The notes beneath the pieces are model-generated. The model saw only the letters and a program-made list of their open reading frames with translations. It was not told the DNA's origin and made no database searches. The position numbers were made by a program, and so were the translations under genes. Positions 8,598 to 18,028 of a DNA stretch of 64,000 nucleotides are shown here, one piece after another (the first letter of the stretch is position 1; every line of letters starts with the position of its first letter). Source of the DNA: Bacillota bacterium (lineage in GTDB: Bacteria; Bacillota; Clostridia; Acetivibrionales; Acetivibrionaceae); the NCBI GenBank assembly GCA_023398495.1, contig JAEWSG010000008.1:1-64000 (forward strand). The letters run 5' to 3'.

Positions 8598-9752
8598 TTA
8601 GCTTGCCCCTTCCTTCAGTACATATACCTCAACATTACGAACTCCAAATTCTCTTACTTTTTTTGCTATTATACTCTCTCCAACCTTATCTTCACCCAAA
8701 AAAATATCTATGATATCACCTTTTACTGCACTGCCAATATCCTCTGCAAAATAAATACCATTCAAATCGCTGTATTTCTTTGGAAAAACAATATATAACT
8801 GTGAACCTAAGGGTATTGTTTTCGGATCAACAGCTACTGTCCTACCAAGTACTGCTCTCCTACCCGAATATGTAATTCCGTATTCAGGATGATCCCGGTT
8901 CTTCTTACAGCTCTCGTAGGAAAGATCATAAGCCGTTGCTCGCATATTCAACCTTCTTACCATACTTCTTCTGACAGGTTCCTCAATCGTACTAATTGCT
9001 ACTGCCCCCATATATTTCTCATTATCTGCTTCAACCTTTGTACTACCAAGCCAATAAATGCCGAAACAATACAATAGCATCAGGCACATAGAGCATATTA
9101 AAAAAGTTCTCTTCCCAATATATGCAGGTCTTATCAAGCTTTTGGCTTTCCATGCCCTGACCGGAGGCCTCTCAATTTTTACTGCAGTTTCTTGAGCTTT
9201 CTCAACTTCTTGAGCCTCCTCAACTTCTTTAGCTTCCTCAATTTTTTGGACTTTCTCAGTTCCTTTAGCCTCTTTCAAGCTTTCATCTTGTTCAGATACT
9301 TCATCTATATTTTCAATTATATTTTCAATGCTCAAATCAGGATTTTCATCTAAGGTCGAATAGACGTGGGATATAAATTTTTTAAATTCATCTCCGGGTA
9401 TATCTCTTTTGAGAGTGGAATTGGTCCACTTTGCCAGACTATCTAATAATAAGTTTTCCTGCCATCTCATTTCAATTGCTGAAACAAACACATCACTGCA
9501 ATCTACAGAAAAAGCCTGTTTTTTGAGTGCATTTCTGATAACCTGCATCTTCAGCCTGTCGTTTGCAGGTTCATCACATTCCGGTATTTTGCTGCCCACT
9601 ATTTTTTTTACTGCATCAGCAAATACCAAAGACTGATTTTTCTCGTCTTCACCGGAATATTTTTTTAATATGTACTGTTTTAATCTTTTAACCTTAATTT
9701 CGGATAGTATTTCTATTGATTTTAAATCAAGCAAAATACCTTTTTCCATCAT
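8598..9752 (-). CDS. membrane-anchored 3D domain protein, possible cell-wall lytic enzyme
   Basis: 384 aa. The C-terminal 110 residues are a 3D (Asp-Asp-Asp) domain as in YocH/YuiC and MltA-like enzymes: RATAYDLSYESC, AVDPKTIPLGSQLYIV and the AEDIGSAVKGDIIDIF motif with its conserved acidic residues. One membrane segment lies near residues 213-235, so the 3D domain is probably extracellular. Residues 1-150 are a soluble region I do not recognise, followed by a Glu/Ala/Val-rich stretch (about 150-190) of imperfect KEVEEAQE-type units, probably coiled or extended. Family members are peptidoglycan-active; the catalytic role here is inferred. Its start overlaps the hemZ stop (TAATG), so it is translationally coupled to a haem gene, an odd partner. 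Confidence 0.85.
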   Translation of the reverse strand: MMEKGILLDLKSIEILSEIKVKRLKQYILKKYSGEDEKNQSLVFADAVKKIVGSKIPECDEPANDRLKMQVIRNALKKQAFSVDCSDVFVSAIEMRWQENLLLDSLAKWTNSTLKRDIPGDEFKKFISHVYSTLDENPDLSIENIIENIDEVSEQDESLKEAKGTEKVQKIEEAKEVEEAQEVEKAQETAVKIERPPVRAWKAKSLIRPAYIGKRTFLICSMCLMLLYCFGIYWLGSTKVEADNEKYMGAVAISTIEEPVRRSMVRRLNMRATAYDLSYESCKKNRDHPEYGITYSGRRAVLGRTVAVDPKTIPLGSQLYIVFPKKYSDLNGIYFAEDIGSAVKGDIIDIFLGEDKVGESIIAKKVREFGVRNVEVYVLKEGAS

Positions 9753-11266
9753 TAAAACCTCATATTTTCTTTTCTTTTAATCATTTCATCAACCCGTGAA
9801 ATATACTCTTCAACGCTCTTAACATTAAATATCCTTTCAATCCTATTCTCTTTCGGATAGACCACCTTTGTAGTTGCTCCGGCTCCGAGTGCTAGAATGG
9901 TCTGTCGTTCTTCCATTATCTGTATATTGTAAATACTTTCAGCTCCAGGTATGGAGTATCCTATATTTTCAAGATTTCCCAGTATATTTTTCTGCCTGTA
10001 TAAGTAATATGGCTTAAGGCCGATTTTAGCAATAAATTCATGGGCGGAATCCACCATTTTTGCTACCTCCACCCCATCTGTAAGGTTATAGCTCTCCTTT
10101 TCATTGTTAAGCCTTGAGGCTCTTTTAACACTCATAGTATGTACTGTAATACTTTCAGGAGCAAGCTTCTTAATCTCCTCCAAAGTATGTAAAAAGTCAT
10201 TAAGCTTTTCGCCAGGCAACCCCGCTATGACATCCATATTGATATTATTGAAGCCCAGCTTCCTTGCAAGTTCAAAAGCTTCAATTATATCTGCCGATGT
10301 ATGGCTTCTTCCAATCCTGACAAGTGTCTCATTCTTCATAGTCTGAGGATTTATGCTTATTCTGCTTACCTTGCTCTTTGCAATCACCTTGAGTTTTTCT
10401 TCTGTGATTGAATCCGGTCTTCCTGCTTCTAACGTATATTCCTCAACCTCGTCAAAATTAAACATTGCTTCAATTGCTTTTAAGAGCCCTTCCAGATATT
10501 GTGCATCAATTGCAGTAGGTGTTCCGCCCCCAATATATATACTTTGGACTTTTAATTTCCTGTCCGTAAGCATCCTTCCTACACTCTTAATTTCTTTTAC
10601 AAGGGCAGATATATAGTCCTCAACCATTTTCTCGTACTTCTTTACAGGATTTGATGTAAAAGAACAATAAAGGCATCGTGTAGGACAAAATGGAATACCA
10701 ATGTATATACTTACCGTATCAGCCTTTGTGCTATCTAAAACGGCCTTTTCGGACAATGAAACATCATATAGCAGTGCAGCCTTATTCCTCGATACAAAGT
10801 AGTAATTGTTAAGCTGCTCTAAAATATGCTCTTTTTTAAGGCCCCTGTCAAGCATTTCATGTACTATCTTAGCAGGCCTTATTCCAGTCAATATACCCCA
10901 TGGCATTTCCTGACCGGTAAATTCCGACAAAGCCTTGTAGACCTGGCGTTTAATTTCCCTTTTAAGTAGCTTTACTGCTTCATGGCTTCCCTTGGCATCA
11001 TACTCCCTCATCAATTCCGTTACATCCCTTGTAAACTTGCCAAAATGCTCACCCTTGACTTTGAGGCTTGTCATCAATTTAAAAAAATGTTTTTCTCCAT
11101 TCTCAGGTTCTAAAACTTTTTTTATTGAGTTCTCAATAACAATTCCCATTTCATCATTATAATTGTAATCATCTACCGCAATCACCTTTTCATCTCTTAA
11201 AAAAAGCTTCAATACATCCAAAATCTCATATTGAAAGTCATGTCCGTCAAGTTTTAAATAAACCAC
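9752..11266 (-). CDS. hemZ: radical SAM coproporphyrinogen III oxidase-like protein HemZ
   Basis: 504-aa radical SAM protein of the HemZ group, the Gram-positive form related to oxygen-independent coproporphyrinogen dehydrogenase (HemN). The iron-sulfur motif PFCPTRCLYCSF (CxxxCxxC, about residue 195) is followed by YIGGGTPTAID and a HemN-like barrel; an N-terminal extension of about 180 residues is typical of HemZ. The GTG start at 11266 has GGAG eight bases upstream. It belongs to the recJ-apt-rel-dtd-MBL-hemZ string. No other haem genes are nearby, so real coproporphyrinogen activity is uncertain; many clostridial homologues are unproven. Confidence 0.9.
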   Translation of the reverse strand: MVYLKLDGHDFQYEILDVLKLFLRDEKVIAVDDYNYNDEMGIVIENSIKKVLEPENGEKHFFKLMTSLKVKGEHFGKFTRDVTELMREYDAKGSHEAVKLLKREIKRQVYKALSEFTGQEMPWGILTGIRPAKIVHEMLDRGLKKEHILEQLNNYYFVSRNKAALLYDVSLSEKAVLDSTKADTVSIYIGIPFCPTRCLYCSFTSNPVKKYEKMVEDYISALVKEIKSVGRMLTDRKLKVQSIYIGGGTPTAIDAQYLEGLLKAIEAMFNFDEVEEYTLEAGRPDSITEEKLKVIAKSKVSRISINPQTMKNETLVRIGRSHTSADIIEAFELARKLGFNNINMDVIAGLPGEKLNDFLHTLEEIKKLAPESITVHTMSVKRASRLNNEKESYNLTDGVEVAKMVDSAHEFIAKIGLKPYYLYRQKNILGNLENIGYSIPGAESIYNIQIMEERQTILALGAGATTKVVYPKENRIERIFNVKSVEEYISRVDEMIKRKENMRF

Positions 11267-11368
11267 TTTTAAAGCTCCATCCTGTAAAAATATGCACCCG
11301 GTATTACTGCTTTTACTGTAACCTTAAGCTGTAATATATTAATCAAATACTATAACCACCTTCAATAA

Positions 11369-11989
11369 CTATAGGTATCTTATATACTGATTATTTTTTC
11401 TTTCAAAACCGATAGTGGTTGAACTGCCATGCCCCGGAAAAACTTCAATACTATCATCAAGTTTCAGTAACTTGTTTCTGAAGGAATTGTCCAATTCATC
11501 CTGATTGCCGTCACCTAGATCAGTCCTGCCATAACCAAGATAAAATAAAGTATCTCCACTGAATAATTTGTCTGAAACCTTCAGACACATGCTTCCCGAA
11601 CTGTGACCCGGGGTATGTATAACTTCAAATTTTAGTTTCCCGGCAGTGATTTCATCCCTGTCCTCAACTGTTTCATCAGCTTCCTTAAATGAAGTGGCAC
11701 TTCCAAACATCAAAGTTCCGTTTAATGCCGGGTCAGTGAGTGCCTTATAGTCATTTTTATGTATTATGACCTTCGCTGCAGTCTGTTCACGGATACTGTC
11801 GGCATAATATACGTGGTCAATGTGTCCATGAGTTAGAATTATATATCTGACCTTGATGTCATTACCTTTTATAAATTCCATTATTTCCTCATCCGAAACA
11901 CCTGCATCTATAATCACACCTTCATTATTCTCCCATACTATATATGTGTTTGAACCAAAAATTCCTGTATTAAAACATTTTATTTCCAT
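11369..11989 (-). CDS. MBL-fold metallo-hydrolase (YqgX/glyoxalase II-like)
   Basis: 206-aa metallo-beta-lactamase-fold hydrolase with the metal motif THGHIDHV near residue 55, HTPGHSSGSMCL near 130, SGDTLFYLGYGRTD and a closing FPGHGSSTTIG. This is the small hydroxyacylglutathione-hydrolase-like type widespread in Firmicutes; the substrate is unknown, probably a thioester. The ATG at 11989 is preferred to the TTG two codons upstream because AGGAG lies nine bases before it. It lies between dtd and hemZ in the same direction with short gaps and is probably co-transcribed. Confidence 0.9.
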   Translation of the reverse strand: MEIKCFNTGIFGSNTYIVWENNEGVIIDAGVSDEEIMEFIKGNDIKVRYIILTHGHIDHVYYADSIREQTAAKVIIHKNDYKALTDPALNGTLMFGSATSFKEADETVEDRDEITAGKLKFEVIHTPGHSSGSMCLKVSDKLFSGDTLFYLGYGRTDLGDGNQDELDNSFRNKLLKLDDSIEVFPGHGSSTTIGFERKNNQYIRYL

Positions 11990-12030
11990 ACTCAAACTCT
12001 CCTAAATCTGTACTTTGAATAAATTAAAAA

Positions 12031-12480
12031 TCAAAAATCTTTTTTACTGTCAATGAGCAGTGTAACAGGACCGTCATTTTGTATTTCAACCATCATCATC
12101 GCCTGGAATTTACCTGTCTGTACCTTTATTCCATATTGTTTGCAGTAATCTACAAATTTATTGTACATATCTTCAGCAAATTCTGGTCTTGCAGCCTTGT
12201 CATAGCTGGGTCTTTTTCCCTTCCTGCAGTCACCGTAAAGCGTAAACTGTGATACAATTAAGAGTTCTCCGTTTATATCCTGAAGTGATAAGTTCATCTT
12301 CCCGTTAGTATCCTCAAATACCCTTAAGTTTATTATCTTTTCGGCCAGATATTCAATATCCTTCTCACTATCCTCCCGGCCAACACCCAACAGCACGTTT
12401 AACCCCTTATGTATTTCACCTGTCACATTTCCATCAACAGATACCCTTGAAAAGGCAACCCTTTGAACTACTGCACGCAT
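12031..12480 (-). CDS. dtd: D-aminoacyl-tRNA deacylase
   Basis: 149 aa, full length for the DTD family, which frees tRNAs mischarged with D-amino acids or glycine. The start MRAVVQRV, the active-site motif SQFTLYGD (about residue 78) and the C-terminal NDGPVTLLID (the GPVT cross-subunit motif) are all present. It follows rel by about 65 bases on the same strand, the order (rel-dtd) seen across Firmicutes. Confidence 0.96.
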   Translation of the reverse strand: MRAVVQRVAFSRVSVDGNVTGEIHKGLNVLLGVGREDSEKDIEYLAEKIINLRVFEDTNGKMNLSLQDINGELLIVSQFTLYGDCRKGKRPSYDKAARPEFAEDMYNKFVDYCKQYGIKVQTGKFQAMMMVEIQNDGPVTLLIDSKKDF

Positions 12481-12547
12481 CTATAATACCCCTTATACCT
12501 TAATAGAATGTTGAATACCGACTTACACTACTATTTAACTCATTGCT

Positions 12548-14728
12548 TTATTGCTTGCTTCTTGAAACCTCAAACACACCGTCTACCTTCTTGAGCTTTT
12601 TTATAATCTTCTCAAGCTGTTCGGTGTTTGTTATTTCCATAGTAAGATTCATAACTGCTATCTGTTCTTTAGTTGTTCTGGCATTTATAGCTTTAAGTGG
12701 TATTTTCGATTCTCCGATTACATTTGTTATTTCCATAAGCAAAGCTGTCCTGTCGTTTGCCATAACAATTATCTCTGCGTTATAGGCTACATTGTTGTTT
12801 GCCATGTACCATTCCACATCTATAAGTCTGGTGTCGCCATCTATATTGTTTGTAACATTAGCACAATCGGTTCTATGGACAGAAACCCCCCTGCCTCGTG
12901 TTATATAACCGATTATTGCATCACCAGGCACAGGATTACAGCACCTCGAAATCCTGACCAGACAATTTTCTATTCCCTTTACTACAACCCCATTTTCAGG
13001 TATGCTCTTTCTATTATTGTTAAGCTTTTGTGCGGATAGGTTCTCAGTTGCCTGCAAGGTAATATCTTCAGTCTTGACATTCTTCCTGTATTCCTCTTTC
13101 AACCTGGATATAACCTTGTTGGCAGTGATTGCACCATAACCGATTGCTGCATACAAATCTTCTATTGTATTAAAGGTGTACTTCTTCAAAAGTATTTCAA
13201 TCCAGTCAGGTTTGAACAATTGGTTAAAGGTAAATGACTGCTTTTTTAGCTCCTTGTCAAGCATATCCTTACCTCTGATAATATTTTCATCCCGCTTTTC
13301 TTTCTTAAACCATTGATTTATCTTGTTTCTGGCCTGGGAGGTCTTAACAATTTTCAGCCAGTCACGACTTGGTCCATGAACATTTGAAGAAGTGAGAATT
13401 TCAACTATATCACCATTCTTGAGTTCATATTCTATCGGTACTATTTTGCCATTAACCTTCGCCCCAACCATTTTGTTACCTATTGCACTGTGTATTGAGT
13501 AGGCAAAGTCTATTGGTGTAGAACCTGCTGCAAGACTAAAAACATCTCCCTTTGGAGTAAAAACAAAAACTTCATCGGTAAATAAATCAACTCTTAAAGT
13601 TTCCATAAACTCATTAGGATCACGCATTTCCTTCTGCCAATCGAGCAATTGCCTGAGCCATGCCAGTTTACTATCTTCACTACCACCCGAACTTCCTTCT
13701 TTATACTTCCAGTGAGCAGCAATACCGACTTCTGCAACCCTATGCATATCCCAGGTTCTTATCTGAATTTCAAAAGGAACTCCTTCCGGGCCTATGACTG
13801 TCGTGTGCAGAGACTGGTACATATTTGGCTTGGGCATGGCAATATAATCCTTAAACCTGCCGGGCATGGGTTTGTAAATCTCGTGGACAAGTCCTAAAAC
13901 TGCATAACAGTCCTTCACAGAGTTTACTATAATCCTAAAAGCAAAGAGATCATATATCTGTTCAAGGGTCTTGGTCTGCTGCTCCATTTTCCTGTATATG
14001 CTGTAAAAGTGCTTTGGTCTGCCATCGAGACGAACTTCAATACCAAGCTCTGCAATCCTCTCTTTAAGGGTAAAAAGGATTTTCTCAATATAAGCTTCCC
14101 TTTCCCTTCTCTTTTTTGCAATTTTATCAACAAGATCATAATACCCCTTAGGGTCTAAGTATCTAAGACAAAGGTCTTCAAGCTCCCACTTGATCTTTGA
14201 TATTCCAAGCCTATGTGCCAAAGGAGCATATATTTCCAGAGTTTCTTTCGCTTTTTCAACCTGCTTATCTGCAGCCATATATTTCAAAGTCCGCATATTA
14301 TGCAGCCTGTCAGCAAGCTTTATTAGTATTACCCTTATGTCCTTTGCCATTGCAAGAAACATCTTACGCAAATTTTCAGCTTGCTGTTCCTCTTTGGTTG
14401 TATAAGGAATCTTACCTAGTTTGGTTACGCCGTCGACTAATAATGCAACTTCTTCGCCAAATTTCTCCTTAAGCTGCTCATAAGTATAAGTTGTATCCTC
14501 AATTGTATCATGCAAAATGCCCGCAACAATAGCAGTGCTGTCAAGTTCGAGCTCTGCCAGTATATTTGCAACCTCCATAGGATGCATAATAAAAGGCTCT
14601 CCCGAAACCCTTTGCTGTCCACTGTGTGCATCCTTTGAGACTAAATAGGCCTTCTCAATCAGTGAAAAGTCACAATTGGGATTGTACTTGTTTATTTTTT
14701 TTACAAGACGGCTATAACCATCACCCAT
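12548..14728 (-). CDS. rel: bifunctional (p)ppGpp synthetase/hydrolase, Rel/SpoT homologue
   Basis: 726-aa long RSH protein controlling the stringent response. Order: HD hydrolase domain (about 45-150, GILHDTIEDTTYTY), synthetase domain (about 240-350, GRPKHFYSIYRKM and RFKDYIAMPKPN), TGS domain (about 395-455, VFVFTPKGD), a zinc-finger/helical region (CLVRISRCCNPVPGD) and a C-terminal ACT domain (about 650-726). The RFKD (RxKD) motif and an intact HD domain indicate a bifunctional enzyme. The ATG at 14728 follows GGGGGAA; a TTG five codons upstream lacks support. It lies between apt and dtd in the recJ-apt-rel-dtd order typical of Firmicutes. Confidence 0.97.
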   Translation of the reverse strand: MGDGYSRLVKKINKYNPNCDFSLIEKAYLVSKDAHSGQQRVSGEPFIMHPMEVANILAELELDSTAIVAGILHDTIEDTTYTYEQLKEKFGEEVALLVDGVTKLGKIPYTTKEEQQAENLRKMFLAMAKDIRVILIKLADRLHNMRTLKYMAADKQVEKAKETLEIYAPLAHRLGISKIKWELEDLCLRYLDPKGYYDLVDKIAKKRREREAYIEKILFTLKERIAELGIEVRLDGRPKHFYSIYRKMEQQTKTLEQIYDLFAFRIIVNSVKDCYAVLGLVHEIYKPMPGRFKDYIAMPKPNMYQSLHTTVIGPEGVPFEIQIRTWDMHRVAEVGIAAHWKYKEGSSGGSEDSKLAWLRQLLDWQKEMRDPNEFMETLRVDLFTDEVFVFTPKGDVFSLAAGSTPIDFAYSIHSAIGNKMVGAKVNGKIVPIEYELKNGDIVEILTSSNVHGPSRDWLKIVKTSQARNKINQWFKKEKRDENIIRGKDMLDKELKKQSFTFNQLFKPDWIEILLKKYTFNTIEDLYAAIGYGAITANKVISRLKEEYRKNVKTEDITLQATENLSAQKLNNNRKSIPENGVVVKGIENCLVRISRCCNPVPGDAIIGYITRGRGVSVHRTDCANVTNNIDGDTRLIDVEWYMANNNVAYNAEIIVMANDRTALLMEITNVIGESKIPLKAINARTTKEQIAVMNLTMEITNTEQLEKIIKKLKKVDGVFEVSRSKQ

Positions 14729-14756
14729 TAGTAATTCCCCCAAAACTTATGCGGCA

Positions 14757-15272
14757 TCAATACTCCACAAGAGATTGTACCGTATATCCTTTCAATTTAT
14801 CCCTGCCCTTTAAAAATGAGAGTTCGATAAAATAAGCAATCCCAACTACTTCTCCCCCAAGTTGCTCAACCAACTTGATGTTTGATTCAGTGGTGCCTCC
14901 TGTAGCAAGCAGGTCATCAACTATAACTACTTTATCACCTTTTTTTACAGCATCAACGTGCATTTCCAGCTTATCCTTGCCATACTCAAGTTCGTACTCA
15001 ACACCTACAGTTTTGTATGGCAGCTTCCCCTTTTTCCTTATTGGAGCAAAGCCTTTTCCCATGGCATAAGCTATAGGAGTACCGAATATAAATCCTCTTG
15101 ATTCAGGTCCAACAATAATATCAAAATCTCCAAAACCGTTAATCTTTTGTATCATCTGTTCTATACATTCTTTCAATGCTCCTGCATCCTTAAGAACAGT
15201 TGTAATATCAATAAAATTAATACCTTCCTTTGGAAAATCTGGAACTTCTCTTAACCTCGCCTTTAAATCCAT
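14757..15272 (-). CDS. apt: adenine phosphoribosyltransferase
   Basis: 171 aa, full length. Purine salvage enzyme making AMP from adenine and PRPP. The PRPP-binding motif VVIVDDLLATGGT lies near residue 120, and GPESRGFIFG and the N-terminal LREVPDFPKEGINFIDIT are characteristic of APRT. AGGAGGAATCACT precedes the ATG. It lies directly between recJ and rel in one operon. Confidence 0.98.
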   Translation of the reverse strand: MDLKARLREVPDFPKEGINFIDITTVLKDAGALKECIEQMIQKINGFGDFDIIVGPESRGFIFGTPIAYAMGKGFAPIRKKGKLPYKTVGVEYELEYGKDKLEMHVDAVKKGDKVVIVDDLLATGGTTESNIKLVEQLGGEVVGIAYFIELSFLKGRDKLKGYTVQSLVEY

Positions 15273-15320
15273 AGTGATTCCTCCTATTTATATTTTGCAG
15301 GTTTAACCCCCGCTATTAAA

Positions 15321-17849
15321 CTATAGTACTTTCTTTTTAAGAGAAACACGTTCTTTAAATTCTTTAAAACTCTGGAAAATAGCTGAGCTTTCAAGATCAG
15401 ACTTTTTTCCGCCTGTGTCAACCATTGATATAGCCATACCATATTTCCCGTGTTCCGACTTTTTTAATAGATTTAATTCTTCAAATGTTCCGATAATCCT
15501 TTTTAGTTTAAAGTAATTCATCTTGATTCTATAACTTTTTGAAACAGCCTTTGCAAACCTGAACAAATCATTAATTATGAAATCCCTGCTAAAATTAGTC
15601 TTTACGTATTGGTATACTGCAACCATATCCTGCCTCTGAACAATTATATCATCTTCAACAAAATCAAAACAGATTTTATCCAAAACAAATACTTTATCCA
15701 CTTCAAAACCACTGATAATACTATATAAATAATTACTGCAAACCCATTCCCCAAAAATAAATACACGCTTCGCTTCACTGCTCGCCATGCATCCCGGCCT
15801 GGGGTTTACAATTATATACACCTTATTATCATCAACAATTTCCGCTTCATTATGAGAAATTGTAAACTTCACATCTACAGACTTTAAGCTCTCCACAAGC
15901 GTTTTCAAGCCATTTACAGAATTCACAAGAATTATTATTATCCTGTCATCAAAAGAAAAACAGGTTTGGTCGTTCCGACAACTTTCACCACTTGCCATAT
16001 ATCGTGAACCGGCTTGTCCAAACTCATCCACAATAGAGATAACCCTGAGCTTGTCCAAAAAATTATTAATTTTATTATCGTCAAATCTATTTCTAAAATC
16101 AATAGCCTTGTCCAAACTGTAAAAATATTCGTTTTTTATAAGAGTGTCTTCATTTTCTTTTAGATCCTTTATATTAAGCTGTATAATCTCTTTGTTATTC
16201 CATGAATTTATCTCCAGAGAACATGCTGTATCAAGAATATCCTGCTCACTGTAAATATCTGCAAGATACCCTCTGTTAAACCCAATTGCATCATAGAAAA
16301 TATCTTTGTCACAGAATTTCAGTTTAATATGCTTATTATTACCAACTGCCCTTATATCCTGAATGCACAGATTTCTATATGCAAAAACAGGGCTGGGATT
16401 AGCAGCTCCATATGGAGCTAAAAGTTCAAGCTCTCTGACACTATCTTCCGAGACTTCTTCCTGTAAAACCTCAATATCTATCTTGACCTTTGGAATTAGG
16501 TCTAAATTACTTAACTGCAAATCTGCATATTCATTTATTGTTCTCTTGAATTCTTCAATATTTTCTTCTTTTATTGTTAATCCCGCTGCAAGCTCGTGAC
16601 CTCCAAACTTCTCGAGAAGGTTTGCACTAGATGTAAGTGCTTTAAACAGGTTAAACCCCTCTATACTTCTGCCTGAGCCCTTTCCCACTCCATCTTCAAC
16701 AGTTATCAAAATGCAGGGACGATTATAACTCTCTGTTATTTTCGAAGCCACAATTCCAATTATTCCATGATGCCAGTCTTTTCCCCAGACAACAATAACC
16801 TTTTCCTTTTCAAGGTTTACGCCATCTTCTATATCCTCTAATACCTCACACATTATATTATGTTCTGTTTCCTGACGATAGCTATTTTGTTCATTTAATT
16901 CCTCTGCAAGCTCATTTGCTTCAGCTTCACTATCGGTAGTCAGAAGTCTCACAGCCTTTGACGCATCTCCTATTCTGCCCGCTGCATTGAGCCTTGGTGC
17001 AAGCACAAAACCTATAACATAGGAAGTAATTCTCTTGTCCCTAGTGCCTGATACGCTCATAAGTGCTTTCAATCCAGTATTTAAAGTATTTTCAATCATA
17101 TTAAGCCCATACTTGACTATCACCCGGTTTTCTTCCAAAAGAGGAACCACGTCTGCAACAGTCCCAAGTGCCACCAGGTCCAAGTAGTTTATCGCCTCAT
17201 CCTTAAGCCCCATTTTTATGCACAAAGCCTGAACAAGCTTAAATACAACTCCTACACCGGCTAACTCCTTAAAGGGATAAAAACAATCATGCCTGCATGG
17301 ATTTATTGAAGCATAAGCTTCAGGTAAATCTTCCTTGCACTCATGATGGTCAGTAATTATTATATCCACATTATTTTCAACTACATACCTTACCTCTTCA
17401 AACGCAGTTATACCGCAATCAACCGTTATTATCAGTGAAGCTCCACTAGCAATAACCTTGGACACTGCACCTATAGAAAGCCCATAACCTTCTTCTTTTC
17501 TGTCTGGAATATAATAACCGATATTGGCCCCCAGCTTTCCGAAAAAGTCAAACAAAACAGAAGTACTTGTTATTCCATCAACGTCATAATCACCAAAAAC
17601 AACTATTCTCTCTCTAGCTTCTATTGCACTTACTATTCTTTCAACAGCCTTTTCCATATCTTTAAGCAAAAAAGGATTATACATATCATTTATTGACGGA
17701 TTTAAAAATTTTTTTATATAATTTTCATCTTCAATTCCCCTGCTTAAAAAAACTTTGGCAAGAAGAGCAGATATTCCACACTGATTTGATAGTTTCAGAA
17801 TTTTTTCTTCAGGGAGCTTATTTATAATCCATTGTTTATTTTGATCCAT
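15321..17849 (-). CDS. recJ: single-stranded-DNA-specific exonuclease RecJ
   Basis: 842-aa 5'-3' ssDNA exonuclease used in recombination and repair. DHH-family motifs: VFGDYDVDGITS (about residue 85-96), TDHHECKE (about 168) and VALGTVADVVPL (about 228); the DHHA1 motif is near 400 (GKGSGRSIEGFN), followed by an OB-fold domain. The last 270 residues are an extension beyond the minimal RecJ core, as seen in other clostridial RecJ proteins; I cannot assign it a fold. Probable first gene of the recJ-apt-rel-dtd unit. Confidence 0.95.
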   Translation of the reverse strand: MDQNKQWIINKLPEEKILKLSNQCGISALLAKVFLSRGIEDENYIKKFLNPSINDMYNPFLLKDMEKAVERIVSAIEARERIVVFGDYDVDGITSTSVLFDFFGKLGANIGYYIPDRKEEGYGLSIGAVSKVIASGASLIITVDCGITAFEEVRYVVENNVDIIITDHHECKEDLPEAYASINPCRHDCFYPFKELAGVGVVFKLVQALCIKMGLKDEAINYLDLVALGTVADVVPLLEENRVIVKYGLNMIENTLNTGLKALMSVSGTRDKRITSYVIGFVLAPRLNAAGRIGDASKAVRLLTTDSEAEANELAEELNEQNSYRQETEHNIMCEVLEDIEDGVNLEKEKVIVVWGKDWHHGIIGIVASKITESYNRPCILITVEDGVGKGSGRSIEGFNLFKALTSSANLLEKFGGHELAAGLTIKEENIEEFKRTINEYADLQLSNLDLIPKVKIDIEVLQEEVSEDSVRELELLAPYGAANPSPVFAYRNLCIQDIRAVGNNKHIKLKFCDKDIFYDAIGFNRGYLADIYSEQDILDTACSLEINSWNNKEIIQLNIKDLKENEDTLIKNEYFYSLDKAIDFRNRFDDNKINNFLDKLRVISIVDEFGQAGSRYMASGESCRNDQTCFSFDDRIIIILVNSVNGLKTLVESLKSVDVKFTISHNEAEIVDDNKVYIIVNPRPGCMASSEAKRVFIFGEWVCSNYLYSIISGFEVDKVFVLDKICFDFVEDDIIVQRQDMVAVYQYVKTNFSRDFIINDLFRFAKAVSKSYRIKMNYFKLKRIIGTFEELNLLKKSEHGKYGMAISMVDTGGKKSDLESSAIFQSFKEFKERVSLKKKVL

Positions 17850-18028
17850 TTATTCCACCCATATTTCGGATTTTTTAGTAAGTAAAAACCAAATTAATTC
17901 TCCAAATTTTTTAAACAGCTGTCTTAAGATATATTTTCAGCATTCTTAAGCGTTTTAAGTTCTTTGCTATTTCTTATTCGAACTTAATTTTTGGTTATCT
18001 ATAATTATAAGGTATTTAGCCTGGTAGT

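Noticed and set aside
13649..14835. Several 60-90-aa frames antisense to rel
   Set aside because: Shadows of the strongly coding rel frame.
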